The notes under the pieces are model-generated. The model saw only the letters and a program-made list of their open reading frames with translations. It was not told the origin of the DNA and ran no database searches. Below are positions 18,168 through 26,243 of a stretch of DNA of 57,117 nucleotides, piece by piece. The stretch lies in the NCBI GenBank assembly GCA_003150035.1, contig QALR01000004.1:1-57117 (forward strand), given 5' to 3'. The first letter of the stretch is position 1, and each line of letters opens with the position of its first letter. The position numbers and the translations under genes were made by a program. Source of the stretch: Clostridiales bacterium (GTDB taxonomy: Bacteria > Bacillota > Clostridia > Oscillospirales > CAG-272).

Positions 18168-20603
18168 TTAATTCATTAAATTATATACTTGACCCAAATG
18201 ATTAATCTCCGAATTTTTTAATTGAAAATCTTCATGAGAGGATTTATACATTACGTCTATAGGCGATGGAGAATGACCAAAATAGCCTAGAGCATGCCCG
18301 AATTCATGAGTTACGGTTTTTTTCAGCGCTGCCTCCGATCTAGGGCTACCTGTATCGTGTATAATATATATCGTTGCATGTGCTTGACGCTTTAGATTTT
18401 TTAAATCATTACCGTATATAACATAACCCATATTATAATATGTCCAATTGGTTAGACCAGTAATTCCATCATTCCAATCCACGCCAGTCAAGGTTTTATA
18501 TTGATCTACAGTCAAACCATAACTTTCGATATCAGCCAAATCTTTGTTAACATTATAAAAAGTTGTTCCTAATGCACTACTCCACTGAGATTTTGCTGAA
18601 TTAACACCAGTGTCATAATAAAAATTTACATCTGTTTCAATTTTTTCACTGTATACATTAGGAGCATCACTCCAATAACCAACAGTTTCTCCTGTATCAT
18701 TCCAATAATCCAAAACACCTTTATAGTCATTTATATTGTGAAATATCCACTCATCCTTGTAATCATTATTGTCTGAATATGTATATTGAATTAAATCTGT
18801 CCCGTTAGTGTCAAGTCCTGCTGGCACCGAGAGAACTCTGCTGTATGTTTCTGCTGATTTTGCTGTAATAATGTAATTGCCGCTACCTGATACTGAAAAC
18901 CCCCATCTTGTACCAGCCTCTGTGTTGGATGTATACTGTTTTATGGCCGCATTGTTGGCTATAGAATTGTTTTCCACACCGACATATTTGTTGCTATAAA
19001 CAGATTGAATTGTATAGTAGCCATCTGACTGCCGTACAATATTCCATTTAGCTTGATTTCCAGTATGAAAATCCCACTGTTGAATGACTGCCCCCTCTGC
19101 TGTCGATGGCCCCTCTACATCCATGTATCTTGATGTCTCTGCATTTTGAATAAAATACGTGCCATTTTCAATAATATTAGTATAACTAACCACAATATAA
19201 GGCTTATAAGATGGTCCAAAATCAGCCATTCGAATACATTTTGTATATTCCTGATTGACTTCATTGGCATTTAAGACGATAATTCCTTGTTGCGAACGAT
19301 AAGTTGCTGTTAATGAATTACCGACCCACGATTTAGCGGCTTCAGTAATATCAAATATATAATATCCGCTCCATGTATTTGATAGAGTAACAGATGATTG
19401 AAGATTTCCCAAAGAATTCGGGCTGCAATTATTCCATGTAACGGTAGATTCATTCCATCCATAATCACCTAAAAATTGATACGCTTTTATTGTCGACACA
19501 TTGGTTCCCATTGCAGCATTATACAGATACAACTTAACACTAATTACTTCATCTGCAGACAAATTTCTAAAAACAGAATTGCTTTCACGCATCTCTGGAA
19601 ATTTGACAAGAAGTCTTCCGACGCCATAATTAGAATTATGCAAACCAAGATAACTCACAAGATGATTCCCGCACGGCTCATCTGCTCTTGCAGTATATAT
19701 CGGTGCGTCGCAAATATAATCGCTATCGTTATACTTGATAGACGGGTCTATATAGACAGGGTATGTTAAACCTTCTTGACTCAAAAAAGTTTCATCAATC
19801 AATACTGTAAGTAAATACTTGAAATCGTCAACTTGTTCAATATATAAGTCAGTCTCAATATATGATTTTTCATCTACCGAGCTATCATATATATACAACG
19901 GATTTGATGTAAATACTGTATCACCCGTTTTCTCATCAATATAGTTGAGTGTCCCTTTTTGATTTTGAATTGTTAACCCATCACACTCTATTTCAAACGA
20001 ATATTGTTTTGGGGCTTCTAATGAATAAAGTATGATTTCCTCCTTATAGCCGTCAAACTCGGTCATATATCTAATCGCTGTATCATCTCCAAAGGCCTTG
20101 TCGTAAAACACAAGTTTGTCATCTATCAGCTCACCCTTTTTATTTGCGTTTGAATTGGTTACGATTCCAATTTTAATTTCATAATCACCAACTGTAGTAA
20201 TAACCGGATGCTTTGTAATTTTCTTTGGAAAATAGGACTTTATATCATTATCATCATTTACATATAGATAATTGTTTCGCTTACTTACATGTAATTTATT
20301 ACTTTTGTCTTTGATCTTTCCATCGTCATCTCTATACTTGACCGGATAATCAAAGATATACACAGAATTAGAACCGTCCTCGTTTAAAATGCAAATCTCA
20401 TTTAATTCTGATTCTGCTGCAAAAACTCTTGTAACATGACCATATAATTCGATATTTTCTTCAGATATCAATTCATCTGGGATGTTATATTCATATATTT
20501 CATCCTCAGATAAATCCAGTCCTGACACAACAATTGCCCCCGTTGTTTTAAACAACAAAACAAGAGCCATTAAGATTGATATAATTACTTTTCGTTTTCT
20601 CAT
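18168..20603 (-). CDS. Secreted DNRLRE/ricin protein with C-terminal metzincin-type metalloprotease (811 aa)
   Basis: A signal peptide occupies residues 1-27. The front module and DNRLRE domain run to about 480 (YPVYIDPSIKYNDSDY, ending in DITEAAKSWVGNS). A ricin module follows at about 490-640 (YFIQNAETSRYMDVEGPS). The catalytic domain, about 650-811, has the zinc motif HEFGHALGYFGH at 766-777 and a Met-turn IDVMY at 783-786. The third histidine is one residue later than in the classical HExxHxxGxxH; Firmicutes matrixin-like proteins with this spacing are familiar to me. Expected role is a secreted zinc protease targeted by the ricin module. It lies 65 bp below the small coupled ORF of the sigma-factor operon and is likely in that regulon. 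Confidence 0.85.
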   Translation of the reverse strand: MRKRKVIISILMALVLLFKTTGAIVVSGLDLSEDEIYEYNIPDELISEENIELYGHVTRVFAAESELNEICILNEDGSNSVYIFDYPVKYRDDDGKIKDKSNKLHVSKRNNYLYVNDDNDIKSYFPKKITKHPVITTVGDYEIKIGIVTNSNANKKGELIDDKLVFYDKAFGDDTAIRYMTEFDGYKEEIILYSLEAPKQYSFEIECDGLTIQNQKGTLNYIDEKTGDTVFTSNPLYIYDSSVDEKSYIETDLYIEQVDDFKYLLTVLIDETFLSQEGLTYPVYIDPSIKYNDSDYICDAPIYTARADEPCGNHLVSYLGLHNSNYGVGRLLVKFPEMRESNSVFRNLSADEVISVKLYLYNAAMGTNVSTIKAYQFLGDYGWNESTVTWNNCSPNSLGNLQSSVTLSNTWSGYYIFDITEAAKSWVGNSLTATYRSQQGIIVLNANEVNQEYTKCIRMADFGPSYKPYIVVSYTNIIENGTYFIQNAETSRYMDVEGPSTAEGAVIQQWDFHTGNQAKWNIVRQSDGYYTIQSVYSNKYVGVENNSIANNAAIKQYTSNTEAGTRWGFSVSGSGNYIITAKSAETYSRVLSVPAGLDTNGTDLIQYTYSDNNDYKDEWIFHNINDYKGVLDYWNDTGETVGYWSDAPNVYSEKIETDVNFYYDTGVNSAKSQWSSALGTTFYNVNKDLADIESYGLTVDQYKTLTGVDWNDGITGLTNWTYYNMGYVIYGNDLKNLKRQAHATIYIIHDTGSPRSEAALKKTVTHEFGHALGYFGHSPSPIDVMYKSSHEDFQLKNSEINHLGQVYNLMN

Positions 20604-20648
20604 TTTTCTCCTCCTGTAATTTATTTAAATGACATGTTTTAGAGGAGC

Positions 20649-20675
20649 GGGCATAAGTGCAACGCGCTTATGCCC
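20649..20675. repeat. Hairpin with GGGCATAAG/CTTATGCCC stem before the metzincin gene
   Basis: A perfect 9-bp stem with a 9-nt loop, 45 bp upstream of the metzincin start. Its CATAAG/CTTATG core matches the hairpins at 15741-15781 and 56584-56623, which precede the two related genes. It overlaps the stop of the 24-codon ORF. Confidence 0.55.
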
Positions 20676-20742
20676 TTCTTTTGCTCAAGAGCAAAATCGT
20701 GATTTTATGAACACCAAACATACTATAAAAAACATATTTCAT
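20668..20742 (-). CDS. Possible 24-residue translationally coupled peptide
   Basis: The ATG at 20742 overlaps the TGA of the upstream membrane-protein gene (ATGA) and has GGAGG eight bases upstream. The peptide starts MKYVFYSMFG, is hydrophobic and then basic (ending SKRRA), and has no cysteine, so it is not an AgrD-type precursor. It ends inside a hairpin. It could be a real small protein, a coupling peptide controlling the next gene, or chance. No family is known to me. Confidence 0.4.
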   Translation of the reverse strand: MKYVFYSMFGVHKITILLLSKRRA

Positions 20743-21074
20743 GTTTTTTCCCTCCTGTATTTTACAAATTTAATTATTAATTTTAAAAATACATAGGTAA
20801 GCATACCAATTACAAGAGGGGCAAGATAATATGCTATTATAAAAGATACTTGTTGTGTAACGGCATATCCATCACCTGCCAACCAACTAACGGTAGGAAT
20901 TGACATACCAACCTCACATATCAGCAAAGCAAGTATAAACGAAACAAGCACAATAATTTGCTTCTTGGTTTTTTTCATTAGAAGTAAAATGAATGCCCCT
21001 GCCAAACACAGAATAGAAAGTAATATAATATCAAAAGCACCCAAGTCTGAATATGCTCCATAGTAAATCAACAT
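20739..21074 (-). CDS. Small four-helix membrane protein in sigma-factor operon (111 aa)
   Basis: Four hydrophobic segments fill most of the protein (IILLSILCLAGAFILLLM, IIVLVSFILALLICEVG, VSFIIAYYLAPLVIGML, with a basic tail). ATG 21074 was chosen because GGAGG lies eight bases before it; a GTG at 21083 would sit too close to that site. It lies about 20 bp below the anti-sigma candidate and is followed by a coupled 24-codon ORF. I do not recognise the family. A sensing or export-related role within the sigma operon is possible. Confidence 0.7.
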   Translation of the reverse strand: MLIYYGAYSDLGAFDIILLSILCLAGAFILLLMKKTKKQIIVLVSFILALLICEVGMSIPTVSWLAGDGYAVTQQVSFIIAYYLAPLVIGMLTYVFLKLIIKFVKYRREKT

Positions 21075-21092
21075 TCGATTCACCTCCTCACA

Positions 21093-21743
21093 TCACTTAA
21101 AAAGAGACTCTAAATAAAAATCCAAGTTAATGTTTCCCGTTGATATAATATCCACCACATAAAGGTCTCCTTCATACATAAACTTTGCTTGTGTATGATT
21201 GGATCCGTCAAATATTTCGGAATAATGTATTGTTACATCATTTATTTTTTTTGTTAGGCCTTGTTCTTCATAACCACCGATATAACTCTGATCTACACTA
21301 TCTTTATCAAACAATATATAGTAATTTACTTTATCTGTAGAGCTTTCGTTGGAATAGCTATGTCGAATTAACAATTGCAAAGGTGATTCAATTATAGCAT
21401 CGCCGTTCTCATCACTCTTATAAGATACGCTGATAGATGAACCATCAAGTTTCAAATTGGAATACAACGTATGATATCCTAAATCGTCATCTACTTGTGA
21501 TATTGTTTCGTAATATTTAATCGATGGTGCAAGCGTATGATGCTGAGTAAAATTCATAATCACCGGAATAACAATCGAAAGTACTAAAAAACAGGCAGCA
21601 ATACTTACTGACCATTTCATTATTTTTAGTTTTTTTGCTGTCTCTTTTTTATGCGCGATTCTGCTCTTCATTTCAAAATATTTTTTGAGATAAACATCAT
21701 CAATAAAAGCGATTGCTTCCATTATTAAAATATTGTCAGACAT
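21093..21743 (-). CDS. Single-pass membrane protein, probable anti-sigma factor (216 aa)
   Basis: Residues 1-45 form a soluble, Lys-rich N-terminal part, as expected of a cytoplasmic sigma-binding region. One transmembrane helix follows (WSVSIAACFLVLSIVIPVI), then an external domain of about 140 residues that ends like DUF4367 proteins (MYEGDLYVVDIIS). The start at 21743 overlaps the sigma-factor stop by 8 bp (ATGTCTGA), with AAAGGA nine bases upstream, which implies translational coupling. The position directly after a sigma gene and the topology support an anti-sigma role. No zinc-binding HxxxCxxC motif is seen. Confidence 0.7.
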   Translation of the reverse strand: MSDNILIMEAIAFIDDVYLKKYFEMKSRIAHKKETAKKLKIMKWSVSIAACFLVLSIVIPVIMNFTQHHTLAPSIKYYETISQVDDDLGYHTLYSNLKLDGSSISVSYKSDENGDAIIESPLQLLIRHSYSNESSTDKVNYYILFDKDSVDQSYIGGYEEQGLTKKINDVTIHYSEIFDGSNHTQAKFMYEGDLYVVDIISTGNINLDFYLESLFK

Positions 21744-22338
21744 ATACACCATTCCTTTCAAGATGAGATTTCAGACCCTTCTTTAATCTCTCAATTTCTC
21801 TGTGTACGGTTGATACATGAACATTCAGTTCCTCTGCGATCACCTCAAGTTTGTCACCCATGTAAAAACGACCGACGAAAACATACTGCTGACGTTCTGT
21901 CAGTTTTTTTAAATAATCATTTATAAGTTTCCCCAGTTCTTCTGCCAAATACTCCTCTTCCATCGAGTCGTTGCTTTGTAAAGTATCCTTCAAGTTATCT
22001 ATGCAAACGGTCATTTCAGATGAAATTCTTTTTTTTCGTGTTTTCTCTCTATATTTCATTATTGCAATATTTCTCATGATTTTAGATATAAATATGGAAA
22101 ACCCAACGGGTCCAACGGGTCTGTTTGGGGGAATCGAATTCCATATCCCGAGATAGGTATCGTTTTGGCACTCCTCACAGTCAAGTCTGTTTTGCAGAAT
22201 GTTATACGCAATTCGATAAAGGAATTGACCGTATTTATCATCAGTTAGTCGAATCGCCTTATCATTTCTTTCCCAATATAATTCCACAATCTGCTCGTCA
22301 GCCACGATTGTTTTTTGTGTCTCTGTCTTAGTCGCCAT
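21736..22338 (-). CDS. ECF-type RNA polymerase sigma factor (200 aa)
   Basis: Region 2 covers about residues 25-95 (YGQFLYRIAYNILQNRLDCE, then DTYLGIWNSIP). Region 4 covers about 140-195, with LTERQQYVFVGRFYMG and the helix-turn-helix KLEVIAEELNVHVSTVHREI. The length is typical of ECF sigma factors. It is the first gene of a tight operon with an anti-sigma candidate, a small membrane protein and, further down, secreted proteases and a lipoprotein. A -10 TATAAT lies 50 bp upstream, with no clear -35. The expected job is to switch the secreted-protease genes in response to an envelope signal; the target genes are inferred from position. Confidence 0.9.
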   Translation of the reverse strand: MATKTETQKTIVADEQIVELYWERNDKAIRLTDDKYGQFLYRIAYNILQNRLDCEECQNDTYLGIWNSIPPNRPVGPVGFSIFISKIMRNIAIMKYREKTRKKRISSEMTVCIDNLKDTLQSNDSMEEEYLAEELGKLINDYLKKLTERQQYVFVGRFYMGDKLEVIAEELNVHVSTVHREIERLKKGLKSHLERNGVYV

Positions 22339-22389
22339 ATTTTCTCCTTTCTTCGTTAATGAATCTGTATTCGTAAATATGTTTCTATA

Positions 22390-22395
22390 ATTATA
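22390..22395 (-). promoter_or_regulatory. -10 element before the ECF sigma gene
   Basis: TATAAT on the minus strand, about 52 bp before the sigma-factor ATG. The -35 region (AAAAAT) is a poor match, as is common for regulated or autoregulated sigma operons. The 533-bp gap 22339-22871 holds this promoter and two terminators but no recognisable gene. Confidence 0.4.
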
Positions 22396-22540
22396 TCTTG
22401 CTAATAGAAGAGATTTTTTGCATAATTCTAAAATTATTTATGCAATCATTTAATCATTGAAATAAAAACAGATTTTCTAACGAATCATATACTTAAGTTA
22501 AACTGATATATGTATTAATGGCCAAAAATACCACAGAGCA

Positions 22541-22568
22541 AAAAAGGGGTGACCGTCACAGTCACTCC
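22541..22568 (-). terminator. Rho-independent terminator (leftward)
   Basis: On the minus strand, GGAGTGAC and GTCACCCC pair around a 7-nt loop and run into TTTTTT. It shields the sigma operon from transcription coming from the XRE regulator gene. Confidence 0.65.
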
Positions 22569-22730
22569 ATATTCTTAATTCACACTGAAATATCATTCAT
22601 TTTCTGTTTATAACTCATTTATCAGTGTATTTGTATTCCTTAATGCAAAAATAACAGACATGGTCTTTTGTTATATTATATCATATTTTAGTAAAAAAGT
22701 CAATATATATGAAATTCTATACAAAAAAAC

Positions 22731-22772
22731 AAAAATGGACTGTCAAAATAAATTTAAGCCAGTCCATTTTTT
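22731..22772. terminator. Bidirectional terminator below the XRE regulator
   Basis: A 9-bp stem AATGGACTG/CAGTCCATT with a 17-nt loop has T runs on both strands (TTTTTT rightward, TTTTTGTTTTTTT leftward). It is the likely 3' end of the regulator transcript. Confidence 0.7.
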
Positions 22773-22871
22773 AATTCATTTGATTATTATAGTTTGTCCG
22801 TTTCTTTTATATTCCAAACGAGTACATTTAAATCAATATACAATTTTCAAAAAGAATACTTCCGTTCCCGT

Positions 22872-23474
22872 TCATTTCATAGCAAAAGCCAGCCATGTAG
22901 CACCATAGCAGTCAAAATGAAAGCGGTTTCCATAGGAATTTTCAGCATACTCCCCGATGATCCGATACCTTCCACGAAGTTGATTACGCAGGAGCTTATC
23001 CGCAGAAATCGGTTCCAGCCAAACAATGTCTTGTAAATGAAGCTCGTCCCATTTCAGTGGCAGATCCGTCCGTGGTTCCGACTCGGTATAGATCGGAGGT
23101 GCAAAATAGAGTTCTGTATTTCCCTCAATCAGCTCTCTGTTACCGTCCGCAAATATAACCGTCTGTTCTATACCATTGACAAGTGCCCAGCCCATATTCT
23201 CTACCCAAATCGGCTTCCCGTGAAAAATAGAAATCGATTCGAGAGGAATCTTTTGCGCGCGGGACAGCTTCTCAAAAGAATCGTATCCCAATAAATACTC
23301 TATAGACACACTATACATTTCCGCCATCCGTTTAATGGCTGCTATGCTCGGCTCTTTTCGCTCTCCTTCCCATGCACTTAACGTAGGCTGTGCAACTCCT
23401 AATCTTTTGGCAGCATCAATCAACTTAATTTTATTCTGGATTCTGGCTTCCTTAAATCGCCATGGCATTTTCAT
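22872..23474 (-). CDS. XRE-family transcriptional regulator (200 aa)
   Basis: Residues 5-62 form a Cro/CI-type helix-turn-helix (KLIDAAKRLGVAQPTLSAWE, then EPSIAAIKRMAEMYSVSIEYLLG). The C-terminal 130 residues are a separate domain without the S24 serine-lysine pair that I can identify, ending in DCYGATWLAFAMK. It is a stand-alone gene with its own terminator. Targets are unknown; the neighbouring signal peptidase or its own promoter are candidates. It could be a phage- or element-derived repressor. Confidence 0.88.
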   Translation of the reverse strand: MKMPWRFKEARIQNKIKLIDAAKRLGVAQPTLSAWEGERKEPSIAAIKRMAEMYSVSIEYLLGYDSFEKLSRAQKIPLESISIFHGKPIWVENMGWALVNGIEQTVIFADGNRELIEGNTELYFAPPIYTESEPRTDLPLKWDELHLQDIVWLEPISADKLLRNQLRGRYRIIGEYAENSYGNRFHFDCYGATWLAFAMK

Positions 23475-23623
23475 CCCTTCTTTCTATGTTTTTACTATAT
23501 AAAAGCCCCATCATCTTCTAATCAGGACAGAGCAACAGATCCTCCGATCTCTTTAAATAATTTTATCATATAAAAAGGAATATTTCTACAAAAACATCAC
23601 ACTGCCATTCAATATTCTCTTAT

Positions 23624-24010
23624 TTACTTTCCAATTACTTTGCCTATGACATTCTCTTCAGGAATATACGGATTTGTCCAATAACGGGAATCCCATGAAT
23701 TTTCCCTGTTGTCCCCCAACATCAGAAAATGATGAGATGGAACCGTATACACCTGTCCATCTATCCAAACCGTATCACCGCCCAATGCTACCACTCGCTT
23801 TAATAGCAGTTGTCCTTCATACCGGAATACAAGAACATCTCCAATTTCAATCCTACCAAAAAGGCGGGAAGCGATCACAACGCTTCCCGCCTCAATTGCC
23901 GGTTCCATAGACTCTGTAGGTACCACTCCCAGCAGAAAAAGGCACTGGAATATGAACAAGGCAGCTACAAAAATCCACAGCGGAACCACGATACCGAGCG
24001 TCTTTTTCAT
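23624..24010 (-). CDS. Type I signal peptidase, short form (128 aa)
   Basis: An N-terminal membrane anchor spans residues 5-29. Next come the S26 boxes: nucleophile Ser34 in PTESMEP, general base Lys71 in LLLKRVVALGGD, and box E GDNRENSWDSRYW at 99-111. It is about 50 residues shorter than the usual Gram-positive SipS type but keeps all catalytic boxes. The ATG overlaps the stop of the upstream zinc-ribbon gene (ATGA), so the two are coupled. Accessory signal peptidases near pilus or conjugation genes often process pilins or secreted adhesins. The Tad-T4SS block begins 2.3 kb away, but a link is only suggestive. Confidence 0.92.
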   Translation of the reverse strand: MKKTLGIVVPLWIFVAALFIFQCLFLLGVVPTESMEPAIEAGSVVIASRLFGRIEIGDVLVFRYEGQLLLKRVVALGGDTVWIDGQVYTVPSHHFLMLGDNRENSWDSRYWTNPYIPEENVIGKVIGK

Positions 24011-24456
24011 TCGACGGCCTCATGCTTTCCGGCCGTCAGCCGGGCCATCAGCTTCCGGCTTTCCTCAGCAATTAGCTGGCAGTAATACTCACCGAGATAT
24101 CCAATATGCGCCTCCGACATCGGAGCGCCGATGACGCCGGCAAGCCACCGGTAAGCATCCTGCTTGCTCATCAGCCCCGAGCGGTGCAGCTGATCGAAGG
24201 AGTCATGCGCGGCCTTGCGGAGACAGCGCAGCTTTCGGTCAGCCATGCTGCCGACCGGAATCCGGGTCCCTTTTTTAGCCCTGACATAAGTATCACACTC
24301 CGGATAGTGGGAGCAAACGTAAAGCATAACCCCTTGGCTGTTGTCCTTGTAAATTCCGTCCGCGCTGCGGAAAACCACCGTGCCTCCGCAGTATGGGCAT
24401 CTCATCTTGCTGTAGTTGATCCCTTTGGACTTCATTTTCTTTTTCGTGTATTTCAT
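24007..24456 (-). CDS. Zinc-finger-containing protein, DUF3268-like (149 aa)
   Basis: ATG 24456 was chosen (GGAG eight bases upstream) instead of the longer frame. Residues about 14-60 hold CPYCGG and CSHYPECDTY, a four-cysteine zinc ribbon like those of topoisomerase C-terminal fingers. The rest is helical with DRKLRCLRKAAHDSFDQLHR and the ending KLMARLTAGKHEAVE. The family is common in phages and conjugative elements of Firmicutes; its function is unknown, probably nucleic-acid binding. A consensus promoter and a 250-bp leader precede it, and it is coupled to the signal peptidase gene. Confidence 0.75.
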   Translation of the reverse strand: MKYTKKKMKSKGINYSKMRCPYCGGTVVFRSADGIYKDNSQGVMLYVCSHYPECDTYVRAKKGTRIPVGSMADRKLRCLRKAAHDSFDQLHRSGLMSKQDAYRWLAGVIGAPMSEAHIGYLGEYYCQLIAEESRKLMARLTAGKHEAVE

Positions 24457-24703
24457 TTTGATTTCTCCAATACAGAAAAAGACCGGAAAGCACTGGGCAC
24501 GGTACCGCCCTTTTATCCCGCGGATACACGATACCAAGCCTTCCGGCCTTCCATTTTTCTTAACAACAGCTCAAGGTGTGCCATTGTGGAAGAGCTTCAT
24601 CTATTATACCCCTCCGTAACGATTCCCTGTTCGCGACCAAGTCTGACACTGCGAATTCTTTCAATGTATCGAAAGCCTGGGCACAACCCCTTGCTGTATC
24701 TGA

Positions 24704-24732
24704 ATTATAGCATATAATTTTCTATTTGTCAA
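24704..24732 (-). promoter_or_regulatory. Consensus sigma-A promoter for the zinc-ribbon/signal-peptidase operon
   Basis: On the minus strand, TTGACA (24732-24727), a 17-bp spacer, and TATAAT (24709-24704). The transcript would have a leader of about 240 bases before ATG 24456. That leader includes a GGGCACGGTACCGCCC palindrome and a 9-codon ORF preceded by GGAGG. Confidence 0.75.
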
Positions 24733-24879
24733 GCCTTTTCGGAATATTTTTTATATTTTTTTATTATTTATTTCTTTTCGGATGTGTTTTCAATTTCAGA
24801 ATCAGTATAGCGGGAATTCTGAAATATGATACCCCATCCATACACTTTGCAAAGTCAAAAAATTTCATTTACCTTCCTC

Positions 24880-24908
24880 TTGACATCATATCAATATTAT
24901 GATAAAAT
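24880..24908 (+). promoter_or_regulatory. Sigma-A promoter of the first toxin-antitoxin module
   Basis: TTGACA at 24880-24885, a 17-bp spacer, TAAAAT at 24903-24908, then AGGAGGT six bases before the antitoxin ATG at 24937. Confidence 0.75.
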
Positions 24909-24936
24909 ATGTATATATCAATTAGGAGGTATTCCG

Positions 24937-25212
24937 ATGGCTACCATTCGCCCCAGCTCCGACCTGCGAAACCGATACAACGAAATCTCTGATTTCTGTC
25001 ACAAATACAATGAGCCGATTTTTATCACCAAAAACGGAGTCGGCGATCTTGTCGTCCTTTCCAATGAAGCATACGAGCGCCTGTGCGGGAGGTTTGAGCT
25101 TCACCGCTTATTGGATGAAGGCATAGAAGAAACCAAAAAGCGAAACGGCCGTCCGGCAGCAGATGTATTGGCTGAAATAGAAAGGAAGCTGGGTCTTGGA
25201 GACAATCTATAA
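24937..25212 (+). CDS. Type II antitoxin, Phd/YefM family (91 aa)
   Basis: Starts at ATG 24937, with AGGAGGT just upstream. The N-terminal DNA-binding fold shows IRPSSDLRNRYNEISDFCH and PIFITKNGVGDLVVLSNEAY, the Phd/YefM signature. The C-terminal 30 residues (ETKKRNGRPAADVLAEIERK) would wrap the toxin. It overlaps the toxin gene by 17 bp. Such pairs repress their own promoter and stabilise mobile or accessory regions. Confidence 0.88.
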   Translation: MATIRPSSDLRNRYNEISDFCHKYNEPIFITKNGVGDLVVLSNEAYERLCGRFELHRLLDEGIEETKKRNGRPAADVLAEIERKLGLGDNL

Positions 25213-25513
25213 GGTCATCATAGAGCCGACCGCAGAAAAGGACCTATATTCCATCCTCTCGTATATCTCGAACACGCTAAAAGAACCGGTTGCGACCAAA
25301 CGCATCTTTTTGTCCATACGAGAACATGTGATGGGACTTGATCATATGCCGCATCGTCATGCTGTCATTGGAGAAGAACCTTATGCGTCAATGGGCGTGC
25401 GGAAAATTCCCGTGGAAAATTATGTTGTATTTTATTTGATTGACGAATCGGATAAAAGCGTTCACGTTTTCCGGATTTTATACAATCGGCGTGAATGGAA
25501 AAATCTCATCTGA
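25196..25513 (+). CDS. Type II toxin, RelE/ParE family (105 aa)
   Basis: Starts at TTG 25196 (GGAAG upstream), overlapping the antitoxin by 17 bp. The sequence YKVIIEPTAEKDLYSILSYI, VRKIPVENYVVFYLID and VFRILYNRREW has the RelE/ParE fold order, including the late RILYNRR basic stretch important in RelE-type ribonucleases. Expected action is mRNA cleavage on the ribosome (RelE) or gyrase poisoning (ParE); the sequence does not decide. A strong terminator follows at once. Confidence 0.88.
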   Translation: METIYKVIIEPTAEKDLYSILSYISNTLKEPVATKRIFLSIREHVMGLDHMPHRHAVIGEEPYASMGVRKIPVENYVVFYLIDESDKSVHVFRILYNRREWKNLI

Positions 25514-25518
25514 ATTCA

Positions 25519-25549
25519 ACCCGGCATCCTATAGGGCTGCCGGGTTTTT
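25519..25549 (+). terminator. Rho-independent terminator of the RelE module
   Basis: Stem ACCCGGCA/TGCCGGGT with an 11-nt loop, then TTTTT, directly after the toxin stop. Confidence 0.75.
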
Positions 25550-25618
25550 CCGTGTTCATGCCCTGCCGACGATGAAATCTCATACAGACTTCCCTGAGCT
25601 CGCACAAAGCAGAGGTGT

Positions 25619-26026
25619 CTAAATTCGCTCTATCAGTTCACTTGGTTTAATTGCCGTTACTTTGCTGTTGTTGTAATCTTTGATGTTTCTCGTAATGATA
25701 TAATTCACCCCAATTCTGCTCGCTTGGGTACTTTGGATTGCATCCTCGTAATCCTTAAAATCAAGGGTGCTTGCACGTTTCAGATCACCTGCCTTCAAAT
25801 CTACAATTTCAAAAATCAAAGAGAGCGTTTCAAGAATTTTCTTGACTTTTGCCGTGTCCAATTCCTTACGCATAATATACACGATATTGGGGATTGACAA
25901 AGCAGAAATATATCCCTTGATTTTCTCAACCTCGCATAGCTTGAAGACCATTGCCGAGTCAGAGGCAAAGTCCTTTCGGTTGCAGAGCACGTCAAGAATG
26001 ATATTTGTGTCAATCAATACTTTCAT
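25619..26026 (-). CDS. PIN-domain toxin, VapC-like (135 aa)
   Basis: A PIN fold with MKVLIDTNIILDVL (Asp6 and Asn8), acidic cluster DFKDYEDA at 89-96, and ITRNIKDY with Asp117 forming the metal site of a ribonuclease. The length matches PIN_3 family toxins. The start overlaps the antitoxin stop by 17 bp. VapC-type enzymes cleave tRNA or rRNA; the target here is unknown. Confidence 0.87.
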   Translation of the reverse strand: MKVLIDTNIILDVLCNRKDFASDSAMVFKLCEVEKIKGYISALSIPNIVYIMRKELDTAKVKKILETLSLIFEIVDLKAGDLKRASTLDFKDYEDAIQSTQASRIGVNYIITRNIKDYNNSKVTAIKPSELIERI

Positions 26027-26243
26027 ATTTTTTCATTCTCTCCGCTTTGATATTTTCTTCGCTGTAATCTTCTTTCAGCACACCAAGCAAAGAATCGGTC
26101 AGAAAAGACACACTTTTATCGTGAGAAATCAATCTTGCAACCTCTTTTCCGTTACGCAAAATAATCACGTCATTTCCCGTCTGAACGTATTGCAGGTACT
26201 TTCCAAAATTGTTTTGCAGTTCGGTTGCCGATACAGTAGTCAT
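26010..26243 (-). CDS. Type II antitoxin, Phd/YefM family, partner of PIN toxin (77 aa)
   Basis: ATG 26243 was chosen, with GGAGG seven bases upstream; GTG 26249 lies on top of the ribosome site. Sequence TTVSATELQNNFGKYLQYVQ and IILRNGKEVARLISHDKS is typical of Phd antitoxins. The C-terminal part binds the toxin. It is the first gene of the pair, behind a perfect promoter with a dyad over the -10 region. Confidence 0.88.
   Translation of the reverse strand: MTTVSATELQNNFGKYLQYVQTGNDVIILRNGKEVARLISHDKSVSFLTDSLLGVLKEDYSEENIKAERMKKYESID

Noticed and set aside
20668..20742. 24-codon ORF as an AgrD-type pheromone precursor
   Set aside because: There is no cysteine or serine in the required ring position, and no AgrB-type protease gene nearby.
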